The position numbers were made by a program, and so were the translations under genes. From a virus: a stretch of 64,000 nucleotides of DNA. Below are positions 49,562 to 57,087 of the stretch, in pieces. The notes under the pieces are model-generated. The model searched no databases and was not told the origin of the DNA. It saw only the letters and a program-made list of their open reading frames with translations. The first letter of the stretch is position 1. Every line of letters begins with the position of its first letter. The stretch is taken from the IMG/VR virus record IMGVR_UViG_3300046824_000031, positions 1 through 64,000 of that record. One strand, written 5' to 3'.

Positions 49562-49873
49562 TTAGTCCTCAACGGCGATGTAATACCCCCCGTTCTTGGT
49601 GATCTGCACGTCGATTCCCTCGACAGATCGTACCCGGTAGACGTACTGCTTTACGCTAGCCGGCTGTAGTCCTAGACGACCGGCAATTTCCTCTGCTGTC
49701 ATCGGGTATTGCTCGCTCGCTTCCTCCCATAACAGCCGGACGAATGCCTGTCGGGCACGGGGCGGGCGACCGATAAACTTGCTCGGCTCCTCAGTATCCA
49801 GGCGTCTGCACAACTGCTTACACGTTGGGCAGACGTGCCGCCCAGGCACGTTCGAGATGTCCCGAATCCTCAT
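49562..49873 (-). CDS. Zinc-knuckle winged-helix DNA-binding protein
   Basis: A 103-aa protein. CPTCKQLC near residue 15 could bind zinc; residues 40-103 form a winged helix (RQAFVRLLWEEASEQYPMTAEEIAGRLGLQPASVKQYVYRVRSVEG, then VQITKNGGYYI), the wing having the GGYYI ending common in response-regulator DNA-binding domains. A transcription factor or origin-binding role is plausible, as it is the gene next to the candidate origin. It overlaps the upstream gene by four bases. Confidence 0.7.
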   Translation of the reverse strand: MRIRDISNVPGRHVCPTCKQLCRRLDTEEPSKFIGRPPRARQAFVRLLWEEASEQYPMTAEEIAGRLGLQPASVKQYVYRVRSVEGIDVQITKNGGYYIAVED

Positions 49874-50142
49874 ACGTTGTCCCTCGGGAAGAGCAGATTG
49901 TATCGGTCTATAAGCTCTACCTCAGGCTTAGGTATGCCCTTCCCATAAAGTCTCTTCCCAGTCGTAAGCTCCTCGGGCTGGGCGCGTCGCTCGCAGTGGC
50001 GGGAGCAGAAGTTGTAGTCCCCACTCCCGCCGTGCTCCTCGCGCATGTGCTTCCAGACCTGAGCGTGTGCGTGGGGATCTCCGAGTACGGCGGGAGGAAA
50101 CAGTTCTCCACACTCCCGGCAATAGTGAGGTTCGTTCTTCAT
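49870..50142 (-). CDS. Small zinc-finger protein
   Basis: A 90-aa protein from ATG 50142, which overlaps the previous stop (ATGA) and has GGAGAGG upstream. It carries CRECGELF at the start, HMREEHG, and FCSRHCERR, a set of Cys and His that would bind one or two zinc ions as in treble-clef folds. Such fingers accompany HNH nucleases, but no HNH catalytic His-Asn is evident. Function unknown. Confidence 0.6.
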   Translation of the reverse strand: MKNEPHYCRECGELFPPAVLGDPHAHAQVWKHMREEHGGSGDYNFCSRHCERRAQPEELTTGKRLYGKGIPKPEVELIDRYNLLFPRDNV

Positions 50143-50369
50143 GCGTACTTGACCTCTCCTGTATCCCATCCCAAATCTCGCACGCGGCGTCGCTCCCTAT
50201 GGCAGGACCGGCACCGTCTCCAGGTATTGTTGGGTCCACCCCAGCGGGTGTTCTCGGGGGTGTAGGCGTGCCCTTTCGGGCACGCCTCTGGGTTTCTCTT
50301 CATGGCTCGGAGCTTCTTGATCTGGGCCTGATGAAAGGCGATGGCAAGAAGCCGTTCGGCTTCGGTCAC
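50139..50369 (-). CDS. HNH-like zinc protein
   Basis: A 76-aa protein. The region CPKGHAYTPENTRW, then WRRCRSCHRERRR, matches the short CxxGHxxxxxN...CxxCxxxR pattern of small phage proteins annotated as HNH-type. The catalytic part is incomplete, so it may only bind DNA. A perfect 10-bp hairpin with a GAAA loop lies within the CPKGHAY codons (50264-50287). Confidence 0.6.
   Translation of the reverse strand: MTEAERLLAIAFHQAQIKKLRAMKRNPEACPKGHAYTPENTRWGGPNNTWRRCRSCHRERRRVRDLGWDTGEVKYA
50264..50287 (-). repeat. Hairpin with GAAA loop inside a coding region
   Basis: On the minus strand AGGCGTGCCC, GAAA, GGGCACGCCT, a perfect 10-bp stem closed by a GNRA-type loop. It encodes the zinc motif of the HNH-like gene. 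Confidence 0.8.
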
Positions 50370-50377
50370 GATGCCCC

Positions 50378-51352
50378 TCAGTACAGCCAGGTTAGATCGT
50401 CGGGCTGGGGGGCAGAACCCTCAGGAAGGTTCTCCCTAGCTTCCCGTGCCTTCTTCTCTTCCTGGTAGATCTTCCTCCGCATCGTCGAGTTCGTCCCCCA
50501 ATCGGTCCGCTCTCCCTGGTATATCTTCGTGCCGGTGTAGTCCTGCCAGGGACCAAGTCGTTTACCAGGATGTAGCCGGTGATTATAGATCTGAACAACC
50601 GCCTTCCCGAGACGAGAAGACTTATTCTCAGATCGAGCCCCCACAGTTCCGGCTATCTGGTAGAGTTCATCTACGGATACGCGCCGGAGCTTCTCGATCA
50701 GCCGCTGCTTGTCGAGTTTGTCGTGATACCGCGCCCAGAACTGTCGGAACCCCAGGACGATGTCGGTGACCCAGGCCTGACGATCCGTACTCCACACCTG
50801 ATACATCACATCCAGAACATGCCTGAAACCCTCCGCTCCGAGGTCCGCATAGGCTTCGTCCAGAGCAGAGACACAGGACAGGACACCAACCGATCCCCTC
50901 CCTCGATAGTTGCCTTCGATGCCTTCAAGGTCCAGACCAAACTCCCGCACGATCTTGACGATGCCAACGGCCCGAGGCTCTCGGTAATGATACCGGTACT
51001 GGAACTTGTTCGTGGCGGTCTGGCGGTTTGTGAAGTTCAGCTTGTCGGTAAGCTCCGCTCGCTCCTCGTAGGTCAGGTCCATGAAGACGTTGGCGGGGAG
51101 CCTCGTGATCCCCAGCTTCTGAAGCATGGCGATGCGGTGCTGACCATCGAGAATAGAGTAGGCCCCGTCGGACTGGAGGTGGAGGGATACGAACTGAAAG
51201 GCCTTGGGATCGTAGCCCTTCTTGATCATCATCATCATCTTGTAGGTGGACACCGGCCGGCAGAACGCCTCACGAACGAGGGTGATCTTCGAGAGATCCA
51301 GGATCTCGGTCAGGCTCGGGTGCTCGGTGGTCACGAGGTTTTCCTTCGTCAC
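50378..51352 (-). CDS. ParB/Srx-like domain protein
   Basis: A 324-aa protein. The N-terminal 100 residues hold the ParB/Srx-type core FCRPVSTYKMMMMIKKGYD, then SILDGQHRIAMLQKLG (DGQHR at 69-73), the nucleotide-binding motif of ParB-like domains. The rest is helical with FTNRQTATNKFQYRY. Phage members of this kind are thought to be ParB-like nucleases or CTP-binding proteins, but no activity can be proven here. It overlaps the SF2 helicase gene by four bases, suggesting they work together. Confidence 0.75.
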   Translation of the reverse strand: MTKENLVTTEHPSLTEILDLSKITLVREAFCRPVSTYKMMMMIKKGYDPKAFQFVSLHLQSDGAYSILDGQHRIAMLQKLGITRLPANVFMDLTYEERAELTDKLNFTNRQTATNKFQYRYHYREPRAVGIVKIVREFGLDLEGIEGNYRGRGSVGVLSCVSALDEAYADLGAEGFRHVLDVMYQVWSTDRQAWVTDIVLGFRQFWARYHDKLDKQRLIEKLRRVSVDELYQIAGTVGARSENKSSRLGKAVVQIYNHRLHPGKRLGPWQDYTGTKIYQGERTDWGTNSTMRRKIYQEEKKAREARENLPEGSAPQPDDLTWLY

Positions 51353-52761
51353 TTCAACAACTCCAGTGCTTGTGATCGGGTCAACTGCCGGCTCATGTCT
51401 GCTCGTTGCAAGAGCTTCTGTCGAACGTACTCATCGACGCTGTCTCGGGTGGTCAGGTGGATGATCTCCAGGTGGGTGGCCGTCGTCGTCAGCCGCATGT
51501 TCCGCTCTTGAGATTGCAAGTACACGTCGAGGGACCAGGGGAGGGAGTGGTAGATCATGCGTTCGGCTCGGGTCAGGTTCAGTCCGTATCCTCCTTTCGC
51601 AAGTTGCGACACGAAGACGTTCGTCTCCCCTGCCATGAACCGCTCGACGGCACCCGGCTGACCGAAGACCACGTGGTCAATCTTCTTCTTGCGAAGATTG
51701 GCTTCGATGGTCAGAAGCTCAGGCCGCCACCAGTACCAGATGACAGTCGGTCGGTCAGGTTCATCTTCCAGCAGATCGAGCAACGCTGTTGTCTTCGCAC
51801 AGGGAAGGCCCACAACCTCCCCTTCGATGTTTCTGGCAAAGCCCGCAGTAATCTCTTGCAGTCTCTGCAAACGAGTAGCATACGTTTTGACCATGGATTG
51901 GAAGGTGACATCGTCTACCCTCTCGATCTCCAGACGCAGCGTTTCCTGGAGTTCCTTGTACGCTTCTCGAGCCTTACCCGGCATGGTCACCCGAGGCACG
52001 TGCATCACCCGATCAGGCAGGTCCGACCGCACGTCGGACAACTGGCAGGAGATCCTGTTGGCGTCCATGATGGCTCGAAACTCTGCCGTCTTGTCGGGCC
52101 GCAGCCCGATGGCATCTCGGTTCTCGAACCCACCCATCAGGCAGTAGGTCGTCTTGAAATTCTGGACATTCCTGGTCCCGAACAGACCCGGTCGGATGAA
52201 GTTCATCACGTACCAGACATCGGTCGGTGCCCGAGGGGCGAGGTTCCCCGTGAAGGCGTAGCGTGTGGCAGCCCTGCTGGTCAGGACGTTCAGTGCCTTG
52301 GTCCTGTTGCTGTAGTTCCTGAAGCGGGACGCCTCGTCAATGATGGCGGCTGCCCACTTCCGAGAGGACAGAGCTTCGCGGATCTGCGGGTAACTCATCG
52401 CCTCATGGGATATCACGTAGGCCGCAGCCTTCCCATACCGGAGGTGATGTCGTCGGTCCTCAATGGTGTACTTCCCCGACAGAATCATCAGGTACTTCTC
52501 ACACCACGAGAACCCGAGCCACTTCTCAAACTCTTCGTAGGTCTGTTCGATCAGGGAGTTCGGAACGGAGATCAGGACCGGTGTCTCTCCTGCCTGGATT
52601 ATGGCCTGCGTCATCTCGACGTAGACCCTGGTCTTGCCGGTCCCTGTCCCGTACTCCGTGAGCAGAGCTTCGCGGTCGAGGGCCTCGTCAATGGCGAAGT
52701 CCTGGTGCTCCCCCAGCGGGGGCAGCCCTCCACTTGCCGAGGGCGTGGCGAGTGTAGCCAT
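51349..52761 (-). CDS. SF2 (Snf2-type) helicase
   Basis: A 470-aa DNA-dependent ATPase. Motif I is TEYGTGTGKTR (38-44), motif II IIDEASRFRN (DEAS 142-145), motif III FTGNLAP (about 170), motif V region SQLAKGGYGLNLTRAERMIYHSLPWSL and motif VI QSQERNMRL near residue 430 (Q-x-x-E/R-x-x-R form). The layout is that of compact phage Snf2-like helicases used in recombination-dependent replication or repair. Length is usual for the group. Confidence 0.88.
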   Translation of the reverse strand: MATLATPSASGGLPPLGEHQDFAIDEALDREALLTEYGTGTGKTRVYVEMTQAIIQAGETPVLISVPNSLIEQTYEEFEKWLGFSWCEKYLMILSGKYTIEDRRHHLRYGKAAAYVISHEAMSYPQIREALSSRKWAAAIIDEASRFRNYSNRTKALNVLTSRAATRYAFTGNLAPRAPTDVWYVMNFIRPGLFGTRNVQNFKTTYCLMGGFENRDAIGLRPDKTAEFRAIMDANRISCQLSDVRSDLPDRVMHVPRVTMPGKAREAYKELQETLRLEIERVDDVTFQSMVKTYATRLQRLQEITAGFARNIEGEVVGLPCAKTTALLDLLEDEPDRPTVIWYWWRPELLTIEANLRKKKIDHVVFGQPGAVERFMAGETNVFVSQLAKGGYGLNLTRAERMIYHSLPWSLDVYLQSQERNMRLTTTATHLEIIHLTTRDSVDEYVRQKLLQRADMSRQLTRSQALELLK

Positions 52762-52774
52762 GACTGTCTTTCTG

Positions 52775-52879
52775 TTAGCGGGTGATGCTCTTGATGAGGA
52801 CGTACCCCACGAGCAGGGCGAGGACGGCGCTTATCACGCCGACGATACCGAAGAAGAACAGTTCGAGTGTCACCTCCAT
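52775..52879 (-). CDS. 34-aa single-span membrane protein
   Basis: A short frame from ATG 52879: MEVTLELFFFG followed by IVGVISAVLALLVGYVLI and KSITR. One transmembrane segment with a positively charged end. Its SD is weak, but it fills the gap between two genes exactly. Function unknown. Confidence 0.5.
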   Translation of the reverse strand: MEVTLELFFFGIVGVISAVLALLVGYVLIKSITR

Positions 52880-52886
52880 CACGGTG

Positions 52887-53123
52887 TTATCCAGGGGTGT
52901 GGGAAGGATTGATCAGTCGATCAATCTCTTCGGGAGATTCGACGGCACTGAGAATGTGAGCAGCCCCCGAGAACAGGAGATCAGTCTGCGAAGTGCAGGG
53001 CGATAGTCCTGCGGCATCACAGCCTCCGTCGCTGTGCTTGTGGGGGAAGTACGTCAGCAGCAGATCGCTGTTGAACCGGGCAATGATTCCCTGCGGGGAA
53101 CTCAGGCGAATGAACTGCGACAC
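52887..53123 (-). CDS. Hypothetical protein
   Basis: A 78-aa protein from GTG 53123 with GGGAGGG just upstream. It contains mixed hydrophobic segments (IIARFNSDLLLTYFPHKH, TDLLFSGAAHILSAVESPEEIDRLI) and two Cys. No family recognised. Confidence 0.5.
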   Translation of the reverse strand: MSQFIRLSSPQGIIARFNSDLLLTYFPHKHSDGGCDAAGLSPCTSQTDLLFSGAAHILSAVESPEEIDRLINPSHTPG

Positions 53124-53133
53124 GTTCCCTCCC

Positions 53134-53619
53134 TTACGCCGTCTTCATGAGGCGGTAGGACCGAAAGGTCTGCCCGTCCCTGCTGGCTGTCGTGAATCGT
53201 ATGTACCCCGGCTCCATAGGGGTGATCGCAGCGAGCGGTGTCGAGTCCAGGTACGCATTGATCTCAGGGTCTGGCATGTACCCTCCGATGTACACCCCAC
53301 CCCCAGGGACTCGGGCCTCACTGTAGTAGAGGGAGTAGTGATCGCCGTACTCGTTGAACCAGTGGACGACCACACCCCCGCAGGGCTGGACATCCACACG
53401 CATGTAGTACTGCTCGTACACACCGGCTATGTCATCTTGCTTGAACGCTCCTTCTTTGCAGAGAACCGGTGGCTGATACGGTTGGGGTGGGAGGGGAGCG
53501 GCGTAGGCTACCTCCCCTATGAGTACCTGAGACAGGGCCAGGGACACCCCCAGAACGTGCGCTAGAACGATCAGGACGAGCGCAGTGCGGAGTCTGGACA
53601 ATGGGAAGGGGGAGATCAT
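53134..53619 (-). CDS. Secreted or membrane-anchored protein
   Basis: A 161-aa protein with an N-terminal hydrophobic segment (ALVLIVLAHVLGVSLALSQVLI) ending in AYAAP, a plausible signal peptidase site. The outer part has two Cys (VLCKEGAF, QPCGG), many Tyr and Gly, and a beta-rich pattern (YYMRVDVQPCGGVVVHWFNEYGDHYSLYYSEARV). It may act at the cell surface, for example in superinfection exclusion; that is a guess from location outside the cytoplasm. Confidence 0.6.
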   Translation of the reverse strand: MISPFPLSRLRTALVLIVLAHVLGVSLALSQVLIGEVAYAAPLPPQPYQPPVLCKEGAFKQDDIAGVYEQYYMRVDVQPCGGVVVHWFNEYGDHYSLYYSEARVPGGGVYIGGYMPDPEINAYLDSTPLAAITPMEPGYIRFTTASRDGQTFRSYRLMKTA

Positions 53620-53861
53620 TTCGGGGCCTCCTCAGGCTCTAGCTTGGCGACGGCGATGAGCAGGGATCCGTAGATTTTGAGTGCCTCTTGACCGACATCC
53701 TCGCTGTCATCGCCGTCAATCCTGACTGACACTTTCGCCGGTCCCCTCGTCATCCTCTCGATCTCGACCGACACTCTCGAACGCGGAGCCTCGACCAAGC
53801 TGACGGAGCGTAGCGTGGGCGGATAGTTTCGGTGATCGGTTCTCGGATTCTGTGTTGCCAT
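53616..53861 (-). CDS. Small beta-rich protein
   Basis: An 81-aa protein from ATG 53861 with AAAAGGGG upstream. It has a regular beta part (SVSLVEAPRSRVSVEIERMTRGPAKVSVRIDG) and an acidic helix (EDVGQEALKIYGSLLIAVAKLEPEE). It overlaps the previous gene by 146 bases and the next by four. The upstream protein also begins with beta strands and may be related. Confidence 0.5.
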   Translation of the reverse strand: MATQNPRTDHRNYPPTLRSVSLVEAPRSRVSVEIERMTRGPAKVSVRIDGDDSEDVGQEALKIYGSLLIAVAKLEPEEAPK

Positions 53862-54087
53862 CGTCAAACCCCTTTTCAAATCCCTCGTCGTAGCCGGCGA
53901 TAAACCCAGCCATGTACATGTCGGCGGCACGCTGAACATCGTAGGGGGAGGAAAGCTCTACGATAATCTCGTCGCTCCCCTCCTGTCGAAGCCGGTAGTT
54001 TAGTCCGTCTCGCTCGATCAGCAGGGTGAGGGAGATCTCCCCGTCCCGATGGATGTGAGCGGCGAGGGTGGTGAAGGAGTAGCTCAT
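53716..54087 (-). CDS. Small protein with overlapping tail
   Basis: A 123-aa protein. Residues 1-75 appear folded (SLTLLIERDGLNYRLRQEGSDEIIVEL, ADMYMAGFIAGYDEGFEKGFDDG), while the last 45 are Ser/Arg/Asp-rich and lie in the region also read as the next gene. It overlaps the upstream gene by four bases. Function unknown. Confidence 0.5.
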   Translation of the reverse strand: MSYSFTTLAAHIHRDGEISLTLLIERDGLNYRLRQEGSDEIIVELSSPYDVQRAADMYMAGFIAGYDEGFEKGFDDGNTESENRSPKLSAHATLRQLGRGSAFESVGRDREDDEGTGESVSQD

Positions 54088-54386
54088 GGCATCTCCAGTC
54101 CGAGGCTTGCTACAAACTTATTGCTCCGTCCAAAGGCTCGCTGGTTCTGACGGATCGCTCGATCCTCCCATAGTTTGCCCGGCTCAGGTTGGTTCTTCGC
54201 TCGGTAGTACGTCGAGAGGATCAGGGCGTAGGCCCCTGACTTCGCTCGATGAATCCGACTCCGGTTCATATCCTTCTGGTCTACGCAGTCCACCGCCATC
54301 TCGTTCTCGGTGTGATAGAACTGCTTGAGCACGTCCACCCATTGCTCTTCTTCCCATACCGGCGATGTTATTGTTTGGTCACTCAC
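54084..54386 (-). CDS. Hypothetical helical protein
   Basis: A 100-aa protein of helical character (WEEEQWVDVLKQFYHTENEMAVD, IHRAKSGAYALILSTYYRAKN). SD GGAGAG lies about seven bases before ATG 54386. No family recognised. Linked by overlap to the gene after it. Confidence 0.6.
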   Translation of the reverse strand: MSDQTITSPVWEEEQWVDVLKQFYHTENEMAVDCVDQKDMNRSRIHRAKSGAYALILSTYYRAKNQPEPGKLWEDRAIRQNQRAFGRSNKFVASLGLEMP

Positions 54387-54425
54387 GAGTCTCTCCTATT
54401 CTGAGATAGGTTCGGGTGAAAGAAT

Positions 54426-54446
54426 GAGGGGGGCATGGCCCCCCTC
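54426..54446 (-). terminator. Rho-independent-type terminator
   Basis: GAGGGGGGC, ATG loop, GCCCCCCTC, a perfect 9-bp GC stem located just after the stop at 54451. On the minus strand it is followed by ATTCTTTCA, a modest T-rich tract. Confidence 0.65.
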
Positions 54447-54450
54447 TAGA

Positions 54451-55254
54451 CTAGCGGGAGCCAGCCTTCGCGAGCTTCTCCTTACGGAGCCGTCGCTTCT
54501 CAGCCCGCGCCTCTCGTGCCGCATCCTCGTCGGCACTCGGGGCCTCGAACGGAGACTCCGCGAGAATCTCCTCAGCCTCAGCGACAGCGGCCTCCTCCTG
54601 GGGAAGCTCATCGACGGGGACGGCGACACCGTTGACGATCTCAGCATCGACGCTCTCTGACGTGATCGAACCATCCTTATGAGCCTGGACTCGGGTGACC
54701 TTCAGGCCCTTCGACTTGCGCTTGCTCTTGGGCTTGGTTGCTGCGACTGCCGCTGCCTCTTCGTCGGCCATGTCCTGGATCTGTGATCCAGGGGCAGCGG
54801 CGACGGCCTTCTTCTTGCGGCCCGTCTTGGGTCGCGATGCCGAGTAGGTGCCAGCCCCACCCGCCGAGTGGACCATGCCACCATAGGTCACCGGCGTAGC
54901 GAGGGTCTGCCCCCAGTTGAAAATGTCCCCCATCCGTTCGATGGTCAGGACAGGGGGCCGCTGGTTCGGATCGGTAATGTCCCCCTTGTCCATAGAATAC
55001 TGCCGGTTCAGGCACTCGCTGTTCACGGCACTGGCACTCATGTTGTAGTGCTTGACGCCGTCGCAGTGGGGGCAGGTAGGCTTGTCAGAAACAGGCGTGC
55101 GCGTGGTCCCCTTGCCTGAGCGGGAGACGACCACCGTAGGAGCAGCGGCTGCCCCGCACGAGTGGTTGTTCATCGACTCACCGCAGCCCTCGCAGACTGC
55201 GTCGTTGGCCGAGATCTCAGTGCCATCAGCGAGATGGATGCCAGTAACTGTCAT
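54451..55254 (-). CDS. Zinc-binding, Ala/Lys-rich protein
   Basis: A 267-aa protein if started at ATG 55254 (GGAAAGGA upstream); the frame is open to a TTG at 55467 without a clear SD. The first 85 residues hold CEGCGESMNNHSC and CPHCDGVKHY, two Cys/His clusters likely to bind zinc. The central and C-terminal parts are Ala/Lys/Glu-rich (KTGRKKKAVAAAP, KPKSKRKSKGLKV, EARAEKRRLRKEKLAKAG), suggesting nucleic-acid contact. Function unknown. Confidence 0.6.
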   Translation of the reverse strand: MTVTGIHLADGTEISANDAVCEGCGESMNNHSCGAAAAPTVVVSRSGKGTTRTPVSDKPTCPHCDGVKHYNMSASAVNSECLNRQYSMDKGDITDPNQRPPVLTIERMGDIFNWGQTLATPVTYGGMVHSAGGAGTYSASRPKTGRKKKAVAAAPGSQIQDMADEEAAAVAATKPKSKRKSKGLKVTRVQAHKDGSITSESVDAEIVNGVAVPVDELPQEEAAVAEAEEILAESPFEAPSADEDAAREARAEKRRLRKEKLAKAGSR

Positions 55255-55471
55255 GGTCTTTGGTAGTCCTTTCCATGAGTTCCGTAGCGGAACGGTCTTG
55301 TAGAACCGGGGGTCTCCCTGTAGCAAGGTCTCCATAAATTTTCGGTACAGGGTGGGGCTCACGATCCCTTTCTCTTGAAGCCTTTGTTTCAGGCGAACGA
55401 CAGGATTAGGTACGGATGCGACGAGTCTTGCCAGGGGTACACCTCCCACAACCTGACCGGAATTCAAGTAT

Positions 55472-55510
55472 AGCAGGGAGTGGACGCAGTGTCAACGTCC
55501 ACTCCCTGCT
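55472..55510 (-). terminator. 15-bp perfect hairpin after the VWA gene
   Basis: AGCAGGGAGTGGACG (55472-55486) and its exact complement at 55496-55510, loop of nine. It lies 15 bases beyond the stop of the VWA gene and is followed leftward by a short T/A-rich stretch. Confidence 0.7.
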
Positions 55511-55524
55511 CTCTGGTCAGGCAC

Positions 55525-57087
55525 TTACAACTGGAACCAGACAGGCTCGGCCTCGTAGGGGAAACAGCCTGAGATGTTGAAGTCCACGTCCTCCTGAGCG
55601 GCGACAGTACTTCGGTAGAGCTTGACCTTCTGCCGACTCAACAACTTGTGCATGGTTTGCGTGTTCGGTACACGCAGAATCTCGTGCGCCTTCATCCACG
55701 AGTCGCACTTCTCCCGTAGCAACCCGTCGCTCTCGTTGTAGTAGCCCATCGGGGGGCACTTGGTCGGCGGTCCTACGATCACCCCGCCGCAGACCATCCC
55801 GTCCGAGAGCCACAGCCTGGGCTTCGGCCAGCGAGCCAGGAGTTGGAGGGCCTCAAAGTCCACGTCATTCCCCCCGTTCATCTCGGGATCCAGGCCCGTG
55901 AACTTGGCGAACCGTCCGTCCTTGGCGATGATGCAGATCCTCCCGAAGACGGAATCTCCTGCGCTGTTCCTGATGCCGTACTCAACGCCGGAGTAGACGC
56001 CCACTCTAACAGCCGGGACTTTCGACATCAGTAACTGCATGTCCTCTTCAGTCCACCGCATCGACCCTGATCCGTCGATCATGATGCCGGCTTCAGTCAG
56101 GAGTCGTTGACTGAAGATCGCCTTATCCAAGAACCACCGATGTGGAAACCTAAGCCCAATCCCCTGGGATACCGGGATAGCTCGACGTGCAATCCGCATC
56201 GAAGGGCGACGGACCGTCGCCGTGTGATCGTGATACTGAACTCGGCCCTCGGTAACCACGTCGCTACCGATCCCAGTCTCCAGCTTTTCCAGATATTCAG
56301 CGTGCTCTTCCTCCTCCTGCTCGGCTGCATCCTGCGCCTCCTGCTCTTCCTTCTTGGGGGGCGGCGGCTTCTGCTCAGGCTCCTGTTCCAGCGGGAAGAA
56401 GACGGCCAGTTCCGACGCGACCTTGTTCCTCGTGTGGTGGGTCGGCGTCTGGTACATCTTCATGCAGCCGCGTATCATCGCTCGACCTAGTCGCTCGTTC
56501 TCTTCGAGGACCATAGCCCAGCACTTGTCGAAATACTCCGCTGTGTCAGGGTCAACAGCCCTGGCGGGTGGTGGATTTGGTACTCCCGATTTTCCCCCCA
56601 ATCCACGGGAAGCCCAGACAGTCCAGGCAAGTTGCAGACACATGCCCAACGCATAGAGAACTGTCGGCGGGTCGGGCATGAGGCTCCAGTCCAGAGTCTC
56701 ACGAGCAGGTCGCAGGTCAATACCCTTCCGGTCCCATAAGATCCAGTCAATCCTATTCTCTTCCATCATCTTCTGGATCTTCATGACAGCGTTTGGATCG
56801 ACCGGCTTCCCAAGCTGTATCTGCGCACTCGTCAGTGCCTTGAGAACCTGCTTGTCCCAGTCACGGGGGCTGAACTTGATGTGTCCCGCTTCATGCATTC
56901 TCGCCAGTCGCTGGGCTGGCGTGTTAGGGGGAGGAACCCACGCTTCCTGGTTCGCCGTGTCTACCGCTGCGTCCTGGATGTCTACCTCGTTGACCGTCCA
57001 GGCCCCAGGGTTTGGGTCGATCAACTCGGGGAGGTAGAGCGTCGGGTTTCCCCGACGCCTTGGCTTGTCTGTCTTACTCGTCGTCAT
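55525..57087 (-). CDS. HEAGH metallopeptidase-like plus VWA domain protein
   Basis: A 520-aa protein; ATG 57087 is chosen among several clustered Met codons (57108-57087). Residues about 64-70 contain HEAGH, a gluzincin-type zinc motif, followed about 45 residues later by MMEENRIDWIL, which could give the third ligand as in related proteins with an ExxR(I/V)(D/E) segment. A Glu/Gln/Lys-rich linker leads to a C-terminal VWA domain with MIDAS sequence GIMIDGSGSM and later WLSDG. This layout fits the DUF2201/CobT/NorD-like partners of MoxR ATPases, and such an ATPase is encoded directly upstream. The substrate is unknown. Confidence 0.8.
   Translation of the reverse strand: MTTSKTDKPRRRGNPTLYLPELIDPNPGAWTVNEVDIQDAAVDTANQEAWVPPPNTPAQRLARMHEAGHIKFSPRDWDKQVLKALTSAQIQLGKPVDPNAVMKIQKMMEENRIDWILWDRKGIDLRPARETLDWSLMPDPPTVLYALGMCLQLAWTVWASRGLGGKSGVPNPPPARAVDPDTAEYFDKCWAMVLEENERLGRAMIRGCMKMYQTPTHHTRNKVASELAVFFPLEQEPEQKPPPPKKEEQEAQDAAEQEEEEHAEYLEKLETGIGSDVVTEGRVQYHDHTATVRRPSMRIARRAIPVSQGIGLRFPHRWFLDKAIFSQRLLTEAGIMIDGSGSMRWTEEDMQLLMSKVPAVRVGVYSGVEYGIRNSAGDSVFGRICIIAKDGRFAKFTGLDPEMNGGNDVDFEALQLLARWPKPRLWLSDGMVCGGVIVGPPTKCPPMGYYNESDGLLREKCDSWMKAHEILRVPNTQTMHKLLSRQKVKLYRSTVAAQEDVDFNISGCFPYEAEPVWFQL

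Noticed and set aside
55255-55467. 71-residue N-terminal extension of the zinc-binding gene
   Set aside because: It begins at a TTG without SD, close after a terminator-like hairpin; kept only as an alternative in the gene entry.
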